Shown here: one piece after another, positions 23,294 through 32,500 of the stretch
Layout: each line of letters starts with the position of its first letter
Position numbering within the stretch: the stretch's first letter is position 1
Assembly: GCA_937923485.1 (NCBI GenBank)
Contig: CALDUE010000122.1
Coordinates: forward strand, 1-56,142
From: an uncultured Saprospiraceae bacterium
Lineage (GTDB): Bacteria; Bacteroidota; Bacteroidia; Chitinophagales; Saprospiraceae
Direction: 5' to 3'
DNA: 56,142 nucleotides
Notes under the pieces: generated by a model
Seen by the model: only the letters and a program-made list of their open reading frames with translations
The model's database searches: none
What the model was told of the DNA's origin: nothing
Program-made: the position numbers and the translations under genes

Positions 23294-24583
23294 TTATAGA
23301 CAATCATCTGCTGCAACCCGAGAAGTTCGCGTAAGCTCTCCCGAAGCAGCTATGCTGTACTGAGAAAGATGATCGTCACCCACGGTGAGTAGAATGTCTC
23401 CAGCAGGATAAGGCAACACAGCCACATCTGTCATGGAATCTTCGTCATACACTTGTCGTTGACGCTGCTGAACCGTACTCGCCGATCCTCCTTCGAGGTC
23501 AAAAACTTTCAATCCTGCATCTCCATCACATAAATAAATAAATCCGTTATAAAGTGCTACTCCTCGAGGATTGTTCATGTCTGCACTTGCTAATTCTACT
23601 GGATTTGATTTATCTGAAATATCAAGGATATACATAATGTTTCCAGATCGATTCCTGCAATCTCGGCCGTCTCTTACCGTAACTACCGCAACGTCATTTT
23701 CTACTGAAACTGGATCGCAACCAGTGAAGTGAGTAAACGTGCTAAGATAGCTTGGTTGGCGAGGCGAATCTAAGTTGTAGATATGCATTCCATTTTGAGA
23801 TCCTATATAAAGAAATCCTTCACGTACAATGACTGTCTCCATCCCAAAGGCTCGCTGCTGATTATTGGTATTGACCAACAAATTATTTTCCAGTGCATAA
23901 GTCGAAAGCCGTGAAGATCCAATAACATATAATAAGTTGCCATTAAAAGCCATGCGTGACATACTACCAGCTGTATTTACAGTCGGCGTGCCGAATCCAC
24001 TTCCAGTAGTAGTTTGATTTCCAGCAGAAAAGACAGAAGCATCACAAAAATCACAACCCTGCCATTGACCTGCTATGCTCCCATCACAACTTTGCGTAAA
24101 TTCTACTTCTTGATTCTCGTAACCCACAACTAATAAGTCTTCGCTTACTGGGAGTGAATTTTCGTCTAGAAGAAAGTTAGGTGTAGAAGAAAGCAGCGTT
24201 GCGGACTGTATCCCATCCATCTCCAAGGTCACCAAGTCAGCGTACGAATTACTAATCAATTTACCTTCTACAAAGGCCATTTGAGTCGCCCCAGGAATTC
24301 TTAGGAATGCAACATTTTGCGGTGATTCAGGCACGCGATTATCAAGGATATGGTATCCTTCATCGCGGCGATTCATGAAAATATAATCACCGAATGCATA
24401 AATACCACCTCCTAGACACAAGTCCATTGCAGGCTCTAATCCTATTTCCTCCTGAACCGCCGACCTGTCTAATGTGATTGGAACGGATACTACTTGTGTC
24501 CACGTTTGATCGCAAGAATCTTTCTCGCAAGCCGATGCCACAATGAGCGTAAAGGCGACCAGCATAAAGTACAATCTCTTCAT
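23294..24583 (-). CDS. LVIVD-repeat lipoprotein
   Basis: A 429-residue lipoprotein (signal MKRLYFMLVAFTLIVASAC, lipobox ASAC) made of beta-propeller-like repeats: DYIFMNRRDEGYHILDNRVPESP, LYIGSQNGMHIYNLDSPRQPSYLS, VAVVTVRDGRDC...IMYILDISDKSNPVELA, and FIYLCDGDAGLKVFDLEG. These match the LVIVD repeat family of surface-exposed proteins in Bacteroidota; no enzymatic function is known. It sits at the outer membrane or in the periplasm. The next gene downstream encodes a barrel protein, a plausible partner. Confidence 0.82.
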   Translation of the reverse strand: MKRLYFMLVAFTLIVASACEKDSCDQTWTQVVSVPITLDRSAVQEEIGLEPAMDLCLGGGIYAFGDYIFMNRRDEGYHILDNRVPESPQNVAFLRIPGATQMAFVEGKLISNSYADLVTLEMDGIQSATLLSSTPNFLLDENSLPVSEDLLVVGYENQEVEFTQSCDGSIAGQWQGCDFCDASVFSAGNQTTTGSGFGTPTVNTAGSMSRMAFNGNLLYVIGSSRLSTYALENNLLVNTNNQQRAFGMETVIVREGFLYIGSQNGMHIYNLDSPRQPSYLSTFTHFTGCDPVSVENDVAVVTVRDGRDCRNRSGNIMYILDISDKSNPVELASADMNNPRGVALYNGFIYLCDGDAGLKVFDLEGGSASTVQQRQRQVYDEDSMTDVAVLPYPAGDILLTVGDDHLSQYSIAASGELTRTSRVAADDCL

Positions 24584-24699
24584 ACTTTTTCAAACGAGTC
24601 TGTGCAAGCATTTGCTGCTTGGGTCGACCCAATTTATCAAGCTAGTATTTGGAGAGTATCTACTTGTGAGTGCTAGGCTAATGAACGATTGGAAGATCG

Positions 24700-27516
24700 C
24701 TAGCGAGTTAAGTACATGCTACGCTCGCTGTGAAGTTTCCTGAAGAAAGGATCCGTCAAATCTTTTACAAAACGAATCTCCTCACCCGTACTTTTCATTT
24801 CTGGTCCGAGCTGCTTGTCGACATTAGGGAACTTGTTGAAACTAAAGACTGGCACCTTGATCGCATAGCCTTGCGGTTGAGGATCAAAACGGATGTCTTT
24901 CAGCTTTTTATGACCGAGCATTACATGCGTTGCATGCTTTAAATATGGCTCTTGGTAAGCCTTAGCAATGAACGGCGTTGTTCTACTTGCCCGAGGATTT
25001 GCTTCAATTACATAGACCTTTCCTTCCTTAATCGCAAACTGAATATTGATTAAGCCTTTGATCTTAAGGTCTTTAGCGAGACGATGCGTATACTCTGTCA
25101 TCGTTGCCAACTCTTCAACAGTGAGACTGTATGCAGGGAGCACAGCAGAAGAGTCGCCAGAGTGAATACCTGCAGGCTCAATATGCTCCATAATGCCCAT
25201 CACATGCACATCGTCGCCATCACAAATTGCGTCGATCTCAGCCTCCTTTGCACGATCTAAGAAGTGGTCGATGAGCACCTTGTTATCTGGCATGTGCTTG
25301 TAGATGCTCAATACATGGCGCTCTAAATCATGATCATTGATCACTATTCGCATGCGCTGTCCCCCAAGGACATAGCTTGGACGTACAAGCACCGGGTATC
25401 CTACCTCATTTGCTACGCGTACTGCCTCATTCACGTCATCGGCAACTCCATAAGGTGGATAAGGAATTTCAAGCGCTTTTAGTCGATCAGAAAATCTTCC
25501 GCGATCTTCAGCAAGGTCCATGGAATCGAAGCTCGTACCGATAATTTTCACGCCTTTTTGCTCCAGCTTTTCTGCAAGTTTGAGTGCGGTTTGACCACCG
25601 AGCTGAACGATGACGCCTTCAGGTTTTTCATGATCGAGAATGGCTTCCAAATGCTCCCAAAATACTGGCTCGAAATAAAGCTTGTCGGCAATGTCAAAGT
25701 CTGTAGAAACCGTCTCAGGGTTGCAGTTCACCATGATCGTCTCATATCCTGCCTCTTTGGCCGCCATGACACCGTGAACACAGCAATAGTCAAACTCAAT
25801 ACCCTGCCCAATGCGATTAGGTCCAGAACCTAAAATGACAACCTTCTTTTTGTCTGTCGATATAGACTCATTCTCCGTGTCGAACGTGGAGTAGAGGTAG
25901 TTGGTGTGAGACTCAAACTCTGCTGCACAGGTGTCTACCGTCTTATACGTTCGTCGAATACCGAGTGATTCCCTGTGGGCTTTCACTTCTTCCTCCTCCG
26001 CGTTTAGTATGTAGGCAAGCTGAAGATCAGAGTAACCCATGCGCTTAAGCTCAAGCATGCGCGCATGGTCAACATTAGCGATTACCTTGAGCTTAGAGAG
26101 CTCATTTTCAGTATCCACCATTTCTTTGATCTGGTTCAAGAACCAGTTATCAATTTTGGTGAGTTTGTGAATCGTAGTAACCGGTATGCCTAAGTTCATT
26201 GCATCCTTAATACGGAAGAGGCGATCGTCCTGCGCAGTTTCCAAGCGCGAAAGCACATCATCGATTTGAACGAACGGCTTGTTGTCAGCACCGAGACCAG
26301 CGCGGCCATCTTCTAAACTCTGACAGGCCTTCTGCAGGGCTTCTTGGAACGTTCGACCAATGCCCATAACCTCTCCAACAGACTTCATTTGAAGTCCTAG
26401 GTTAAGGTCAGCACCAGGGAACTTTGAGAAATTCCAACGAGGAATTTTTACGATCACATAATCAAGCGAAGGCTCGAAATACGCACTCGTCGTTTTCGTG
26501 ATCTGATTTTTTAGCTCGTCTAGGTTGTAACCCAAAGCCAACTTAGCTGCAATCTTTGCAATTGGATATCCAGTTGCTTTGGAAGCGAGTGCAGATGAGC
26601 GGCTTACCCGTGGGTTAATCTCAATGACGATAAACTCCTCTGTCTCTGGGTTTTGCGAGAATTGAATATTGCAACCGCCTGCAAAATTACCCATCGCGCG
26701 CATCGCTATGATTGCTTGGTTGCGCATGTCTTGATACGCCTTGTCAGACAAGGTCATCGCTGGGGCAACAGTAATCGAGTCTCCAGTATGAATCCCCATT
26801 GGGTCAAAGTTCTCGACCGTACAGATGATCACCACATTATTGGCAGAATCACGCAGCAATTCTAGCTCAAATTCCTTCCAGCCAAACACGGCCTTGTCAA
26901 TAAGTACCTCGTGTGTTGGACTTGCTTCAAGCCCTCTGCGCAGCAATTCTGGATACTCTTCAGCAGTATGACAGAATCCACCTCCGTAACCTCCTAGGGT
27001 ATAGCTAGGGCGAATAACCACAGGGAAGCCAATATCTTGTGCAGCTTCCATTCCTTCAAGAAAGGAGTTGGCAATTTGAGCCGGAGCACATTTTAGACCA
27101 ATGTTCTCCATGTGCTTTCGGAAAAGGTCTCTATTCTCAGCGAGATCAATGGCTTCGAGATCAACGCCGATCAACCTAACGTTGTGTTTGTCCCAAAGTC
27201 CGATTTTCCCTGCTTCGATGGCGAGATTTAATGCGGTTTGCCCACCCATTGTAGCGAGAACCGCATCGTACTTCTCGATTGTTAAGATCTCATCGATCGA
27301 TTCCACCGTCAGCGGCTTCAAGTAAATACTATCTGCGGTGAGGGGATCGGTCATGATTGTGGCCGGATTCGAATTGATCAATCCAACACGAACACCTTCC
27401 TCTTTAAGCGACCTAGCCGCCTGAGTACCAGAGTAATCGAACTCACAAGCCTGGCCAATAATTATTGGGCCAGATCCAATGATGAGTACCGATTTTATAG
27501 AAGTATCCTTAGGCAT
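24700..27516 (-). CDS. carB: Carbamoyl-phosphate synthase large subunit, short form
   Basis: Makes carbamoyl phosphate from bicarbonate, ammonia and two ATP for pyrimidine and arginine synthesis. The 938 residues hold both synthetase halves: N-terminal SVLIIGSGPIIIGQACEFDY with the first ATP-grasp domain (about 128-330), and VVILGSGPNRIGQGIEFDYC with the second (about 660-860). The protein ends at FFRKLHSERSMYLTR, so the C-terminal MGS-like regulatory domain of about 130 residues, where UMP and ornithine act in E. coli CarB, is absent. Sequence is intact, so this is a short form, not a truncation by mutation. carA is not in the window. Confidence 0.95.
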   Translation of the reverse strand: MPKDTSIKSVLIIGSGPIIIGQACEFDYSGTQAARSLKEEGVRVGLINSNPATIMTDPLTADSIYLKPLTVESIDEILTIEKYDAVLATMGGQTALNLAIEAGKIGLWDKHNVRLIGVDLEAIDLAENRDLFRKHMENIGLKCAPAQIANSFLEGMEAAQDIGFPVVIRPSYTLGGYGGGFCHTAEEYPELLRRGLEASPTHEVLIDKAVFGWKEFELELLRDSANNVVIICTVENFDPMGIHTGDSITVAPAMTLSDKAYQDMRNQAIIAMRAMGNFAGGCNIQFSQNPETEEFIVIEINPRVSRSSALASKATGYPIAKIAAKLALGYNLDELKNQITKTTSAYFEPSLDYVIVKIPRWNFSKFPGADLNLGLQMKSVGEVMGIGRTFQEALQKACQSLEDGRAGLGADNKPFVQIDDVLSRLETAQDDRLFRIKDAMNLGIPVTTIHKLTKIDNWFLNQIKEMVDTENELSKLKVIANVDHARMLELKRMGYSDLQLAYILNAEEEEVKAHRESLGIRRTYKTVDTCAAEFESHTNYLYSTFDTENESISTDKKKVVILGSGPNRIGQGIEFDYCCVHGVMAAKEAGYETIMVNCNPETVSTDFDIADKLYFEPVFWEHLEAILDHEKPEGVIVQLGGQTALKLAEKLEQKGVKIIGTSFDSMDLAEDRGRFSDRLKALEIPYPPYGVADDVNEAVRVANEVGYPVLVRPSYVLGGQRMRIVINDHDLERHVLSIYKHMPDNKVLIDHFLDRAKEAEIDAICDGDDVHVMGIMEHIEPAGIHSGDSSAVLPAYSLTVEELATMTEYTHRLAKDLKIKGLINIQFAIKEGKVYVIEANPRASRTTPFIAKAYQEPYLKHATHVMLGHKKLKDIRFDPQPQGYAIKVPVFSFNKFPNVDKQLGPEMKSTGEEIRFVKDLTDPFFRKLHSERSMYLTR

Positions 27517-27617
27517 GTCGACAGATTTAGGTGGATCAAAATCGGCGCGAAAGTATAGCTGCTTGCTTGGAGCCTAGCCACCGTTTTTTCACAATCCACC
27601 AAGGCCCATACAACATG

Positions 27618-28304
27618 TCAATTCACCATGGCCGTTGGGACAGGTTTGCTGTAAACTTCTTCTACCATCTGACCTTCCACGCCATCCATGTAAATTGGAG
27701 TGACACGTCTTTTGATAAATGTGATAGTCCCTGTAGTGAGTGGCCAGTCCGCGACTGTTTCGCGAGAAAATTTGAAAGCACCACCGACATCAGTTCTTGG
27801 GCCAAGAATGGTCGCTAATTTAGGGGTGTCATTGTCTGGCTGGAAGAGCGCAGAAAGCGTTTCGTTGGCTGCGAGAAAATCTTCCTTATTCGTGTGGTAA
27901 ACTGTAAATCCAAAGTTCTTCGTAGGGGCAGGTCCCATAATGAGGGAGTCAAAGGGAGCTAAGGTTCCAGGGATAGTTGTCTGTTTTCCGGAAGGCTGTT
28001 TGAATGAGAAACTTGGGCCATTGGCAGGCTTTGCTTGAAAAGCATTTTTGTAGCGAATAAACTTGTCATCTACAATGTCGCTTCGCATCCCGCTGTTGAG
28101 GAAAGCTACGCCGCCATCCACCCTGTAGGCGGTATCCTTTTTTGCGATCGAATCACGTAACGTCATTTTCGCCTCAGCGGTATAGCGACCAGTATTCGCT
28201 TCATATCTATAGTAGAGGTCCGCCAGAACGTGAGGCTCGGTGTTGGTCTCAATCGAATTGCAAGAGACGAGTACGGAGAATAGAAGGAGGTAAAATGCTT
28301 TCAT
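27618..28304 (-). CDS. Lipoprotein of unknown function
   Basis: From ATG 28304 (228 residues) with lipobox LVSC after a short signal (MKAFYLLLFSVLVSC). Rich in beta-strand-like segments (RYTAEAKMTLRDS, VDGGVAFLNSGM, FGFTVYHTNKEDF, TGTITFIKRRVTPIYMDG). I recognise no domain. The start lies 28 bases from the divergent dehydrogenase start, so the two genes share a very short promoter region. Confidence 0.7.
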   Translation of the reverse strand: MKAFYLLLFSVLVSCNSIETNTEPHVLADLYYRYEANTGRYTAEAKMTLRDSIAKKDTAYRVDGGVAFLNSGMRSDIVDDKFIRYKNAFQAKPANGPSFSFKQPSGKQTTIPGTLAPFDSLIMGPAPTKNFGFTVYHTNKEDFLAANETLSALFQPDNDTPKLATILGPRTDVGGAFKFSRETVADWPLTTGTITFIKRRVTPIYMDGVEGQMVEEVYSKPVPTAMVN

Positions 28305-28332
28305 ACGCCGTAAAACTACGTTCCTTCGCGTC

Positions 28333-29286
28333 ATGAATCCACCACGTGTATTGATTACTGACGATGTTCATGAAGTTTTGCCGAAAGGCCTAGAAAAATT
28401 GGGCTATCACCTCATCTATCGACCAAACATTACTCTTGAAGAAGTTCATGATGTCGTTCATGAATTCGAAGGCTTGGTGATCAACTCTAAAATTATTGTC
28501 GACAAGGAGCTCATGGATAAAGCACAACTCCTGCGATGGGTAGGTCGCCTAGGCTCTGGTTTGGAGATTGTTGATCAAGCTTACGCCAAAACCAAGAACG
28601 TGGCAATCTTGTCGAGTCCAGCAGGGAATGCACCTGCAGTGGGGGAGCACGCCTTGGCCATGCTTCTCGCATTATCAAACAAAATTTTGCTTGGCGATCA
28701 GCAAGTGCGCGAAATGAATTGGGATCGTGAGGCAGCGCGAGGCTGGGAATTAAAGTATCGGACAGTAGGTATTATCGGCTACGGGCATACAGGTCCAGCT
28801 TTCGCCAAAACCCTCCGCGGATTTGAAAATCCTGTCCTTGCTTATGACAAGTACCGCTCAAATTTCACGGATTCAACACCTTGGGTAACAGCGGCGAAAT
28901 CGGCGGAAGAGGTTTTTGCGAAAGCTGATATTTTAAGTCTACATCTTCCTTTGACCTCGGAAACAATAGGGTATTTAGGTGAGGAAGCCATTTTTTGTTC
29001 AAAGCCAGGAGTAATTATTCTTAACACTTCTCGTGGGAAAGCTATAGACCTTGAGGCGCTTCTAAAAGGACTCAAATCTGGACATGTCGCAGGAGCATGT
29101 CTAGATGTATTTCCGAATGAAAAAACGGATACCTATTCAGCACATGAAAGAGAATTATATACACAATTAGCTAGTTTTCAGAATGTAGTACTAAGCCCTC
29201 ACGTGGCTGGGTGGACTGTAGAGAGCAAGAGAGATTTGGCCAAAATTGTACTTGAAAAAGTAAGAGCCACGATTCAGGCAACTTGA
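28333..29286 (+). CDS. D-isomer-specific 2-hydroxyacid dehydrogenase (SerA-like)
   Basis: A 317-residue NAD-dependent dehydrogenase. The Rossmann motif is VGIIGYGHTG; catalytic residues are Arg in NTSRGKAID, Glu in the DVFPNEK region, and His in LSPHVAGWT. The N-terminal catalytic half (LVINSKIIVDKELMDKA, WVGRLGSGLEIVD) matches phosphoglycerate dehydrogenases, but no ACT domain follows, so serine synthesis is plausible but not shown. The gene has four copies of the dispersed repeat (28375, 28579, 28798, 28911), the highest number in any gene here. Confidence 0.9.
   Translation: MNPPRVLITDDVHEVLPKGLEKLGYHLIYRPNITLEEVHDVVHEFEGLVINSKIIVDKELMDKAQLLRWVGRLGSGLEIVDQAYAKTKNVAILSSPAGNAPAVGEHALAMLLALSNKILLGDQQVREMNWDREAARGWELKYRTVGIIGYGHTGPAFAKTLRGFENPVLAYDKYRSNFTDSTPWVTAAKSAEEVFAKADILSLHLPLTSETIGYLGEEAIFCSKPGVIILNTSRGKAIDLEALLKGLKSGHVAGACLDVFPNEKTDTYSAHERELYTQLASFQNVVLSPHVAGWTVESKRDLAKIVLEKVRATIQAT
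28375..28390 (+). repeat. Dispersed repeat copy, GGCC type (GTTTTGCCGAAAGGCC)
   Basis: In the dehydrogenase gene, read as VLPKG. Core GCC-GAAA-GGC. Confidence 0.8.
28579..28593 (-). repeat. Dispersed repeat copy, exact with N=T
   Basis: GCTTACGCCAAAACC in the dehydrogenase gene, read as AYAKT. Confidence 0.88.
28798..28812 (-). repeat. Dispersed repeat copy, exact with N=A
   Basis: GCTTTCGCCAAAACC in the dehydrogenase gene, read as AFAKT just after the Rossmann loop. Confidence 0.9.
28911..28925 (+). repeat. Dispersed repeat copy (GGTTTTTGCGAAAGC)
   Basis: In the dehydrogenase gene, read as VFAKA. Confidence 0.78.
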
Positions 29287-29463
29287 AAGTATTGACTTGA
29301 ATTTGCCGTGTGGACGACATTTTTCATTCGAATCCGTCTCGTAGACGTCACCCTTAGCTGTAAAGAGTGTCAGATTAGAGGCAAACCATGAGGTCTATGC
29401 TGTGAAACCAGTTAATGTTTGGTTATCATTGCAGTGTTCGATAGGAATAAGGTATCCAATCGA

Positions 29464-29503
29464 CGCCCTTCACTTTTCTAAGCTGCATGATCAGTAAAGG
29501 GCG
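29464..29503 (+). promoter_or_regulatory. Leader hairpin upstream of TonB-dependent receptor gene
   Basis: CGCCCTT (29464-29470) can pair with AAGGGCG (29497-29503), 21 bases before the start codon, in an otherwise gene-free 238-base stretch. It could influence translation or transcription of the operon; no known riboswitch is recognised. Confidence 0.3.
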
Positions 29504-29524
29504 AGCATCGCTCACTTTTCTTTT

Positions 29525-32500
29525 ATGCAGCTGCGACAACTACCACGTATGACTCGTACTCTACTCGTAAGTATTTTTCTCATTTTTGGCGCCGCGAGCG
29601 TCTTCGCCCAACAGACCATCTTTGGTACTGTAAAAGATGACATAGGCGATCCAGTCATTGGGGGTACTGTTAAGGTTCTTAATGGTACTGCATTAGTCAC
29701 GGGTGCTGCAACAGACTTTGATGGCAATTACCGTATCTCAGTTGATCCTGGTACCTATAACATCGAGTTTTCCTACGTTGGTTATACTCCTCAGATTATC
29801 GAGGGAGTTGAAATCCTAGCTGGTCAAGAGAATAAGCTGGACATGGATTTTGAGGACAATGGTGGAATTGTTCTCGAAACGGCTACTATTAAGGCATACA
29901 AAAATGACCCGCTTAAAGTCGATGAGACCTCTCAAGGTCTTATTCTCACCTCTAAAGAGGTTAAGAAACTTGGTACACGTTCCATCAACGCTATTGCGAC
30001 CTTGAGTGCGGGTGCAACTTCCTCAGATGAGGGTGATGCAGTTAGCCTTAGAGGTGGGCGTACAAATGCGACACAGTATATTATTGATGGTGTCCGTGTA
30101 ACAGGAACACTTGTCACGGAGTCTGACATCGATCAGATTCAAGTTGTAACAGGTGGTGTAGAGGCTAAGTACGGAGACCTCTCTTCTGGTGTAATTTCTA
30201 TCACCACAAAAGGACCTTCTAGTAAGTTCAACGGTTTTGTCGAGGCTGAGACTTCTCGTTTTTTAGACGATTACAACAACAACCTTATTGGTGGTAGTGT
30301 ATCGGGGCCGCTTATTCAGCGTCTCTCTCCAGACGGAAAAGACAAGAAAACCATACTTGGTTATCGTCTTTCAGGTCGTTATACGTATAACGAGGATGAC
30401 GATGCTCCAGCAACTGACATCGTGTATATCACCGATGAGACTCGTGAGCGTCTAGAAAATGATCCTATCCAGCGTCTAGAAAGTGGTGCAGGTATTTCTC
30501 CAAGAGCAGCTTTTTTAACGGACGAGGATGTTCAAATCCTTGATGCACAGCCTTTCGAGGAATTCACTCGTATTGATCTTTCTGGTAAGCTCGATGCTCG
30601 TCTATCAGACGCCATCGATGTTACGCTATCAGGAAACTACACACGTCGGAACAATCGCTTTACTCCTAATGAGGGTAGTGTAACAGCTGCAAACTGGCGT
30701 CTACTTAACGCACACAACAATCCATACGACCTCAATAACTTGTATAGAGGTAATTTCCGATTCCGTCACCGTCTTGGTAACCAAGCATCAAGCTTAGATA
30801 CCAACAACACTAGCCTAATCAGCAATGCACTATATACTGTTCAGATTGGGTACCAACGTGCAAATGGACTTGTCCAAGACTCACGTCACGAGGATCGATT
30901 CTTTGACTATGGCTACATCGGCGTGTTTGACAATGATAACGTACCTACATTCGATGTTGATTTCAGCTCAGGAATGCCTGAGTTCACACACAATGGCTTC
31001 CGTAATACCTTCCAGAGCTTTACACCTGGTACGCAAAACCCAGTGTTAGCGAACTATAACAAAGTTGGTCGCCCAGAAGGAGAGCCGGCATCTTTTGACG
31101 AGCTTCTCGCTCAAAACGGTGTCCTAGCTAACATCATTACAAGTGGTGTCTATACACTACACTCTAGTATTGGTACAGTCTTCAACCTATATCAGGAGAC
31201 CAAAAATGACCTCATTACATTCAACTTGCAAACTCAGTTCGACCTTAAGCCAAAAGGTGGAAAGTCTGGAGTTCACAATATCCAGCTCGGTTTGCTTTAT
31301 GAGCAGCGCATTAACCGTCTTTACAACCTGAACCCGCAGTCGCTTTGGCTTCGTGGACAGCAGCTTGCTAACGCAGCACTTCAGGATCTTGATACTAATA
31401 ATATCATCGACGTCATTGATATCGACACTGTCATTAATGGAGTACCGATCAGTGCAGATTCAATTGACATCTTCGGTTTCCGTGTAGAGCCAACTGCGAT
31501 ACAAGGTGATGCACGATTCTTCACTGAATTACGCAGCAGCCTTGGAGTTGGACTAGATCAGTTTGTTGACTTTGGCTCTGTTACTCCAGACCAACTTAAT
31601 GTTGGAATGTTTAGTGCTGCTGAAGCCACGGCAAATAACAACCTAACGTACTACGGTTTTGATTACGAAGGAAACGAGGTCGGCACTAATGGTGCATTCG
31701 ACGATTTCTTTACTGCCACCAACGAACAAGGTCAGCGTACTTTCCCAGTAGCGCCAGTTCAACCAATCTATGCTGCAGGTTACATCCAAGATAAGTTCAC
31801 CTTTAAGAACATTATCCTTCGTGCAGGTTTCCGTGTTGATTACTTCGATGCAAATACGAAAGTGCTAAAGGACCCGTACGAACTCTACGACATCCAAGAA
31901 GCTCAAAATTTCAACTTTAACCCGGGTGAGTCAAAGCCAGTAAATATTGCGGATGACGCAAAGGTTTATGTTGAGTCAGTAGAAGGAAACGTTGTTCAAG
32001 CTTACCGTGAGGATGACACATGGTTCACTGCAGATGGTCGCCAGGTAAATAACCCAGCGGAAATTTTCACGCAGCAAATTCCAGCTTATGTGGATGAGCG
32101 TGCAAACGAGACTAACTATATCCGTGAGCTGGACTTTGATCCAGATGCAAGTTTCGAGGATTACGATGCACAAATCAACGTAATGCCGCGTCTAGCATTT
32201 AGTTTCCCTATTTCTGAGGATGCGAACTTCTTCGCACACTACGACGTACTCGTACAGCGTCCACCTTCAAATACGATTGCAACCGCACTCGACTACTACT
32301 ACTTCACGAACAACGCAGCAAGCTCAATCTTCAATAACCCGAACTTGCTTCCAACAAGGACAGTTGATTATGAGGCTGGTTTCCAGCAGCGTATTTCTCA
32401 AAGTTCTGCATTGAAGTTAAGCTTCTTTGTACGTGAGATGCGCGACATGATCCAGACGCGTACCTACCTATTCGCAGCAGCTGATCTAGGGCGCTACACG

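Noticed and set aside
24700-27516. carB as a truncated pseudogene because it is shorter than E. coli CarB
   Set aside because: Both synthetase halves are intact, the frame is clean, and short CarB proteins of this size are usual in Bacteroidota.
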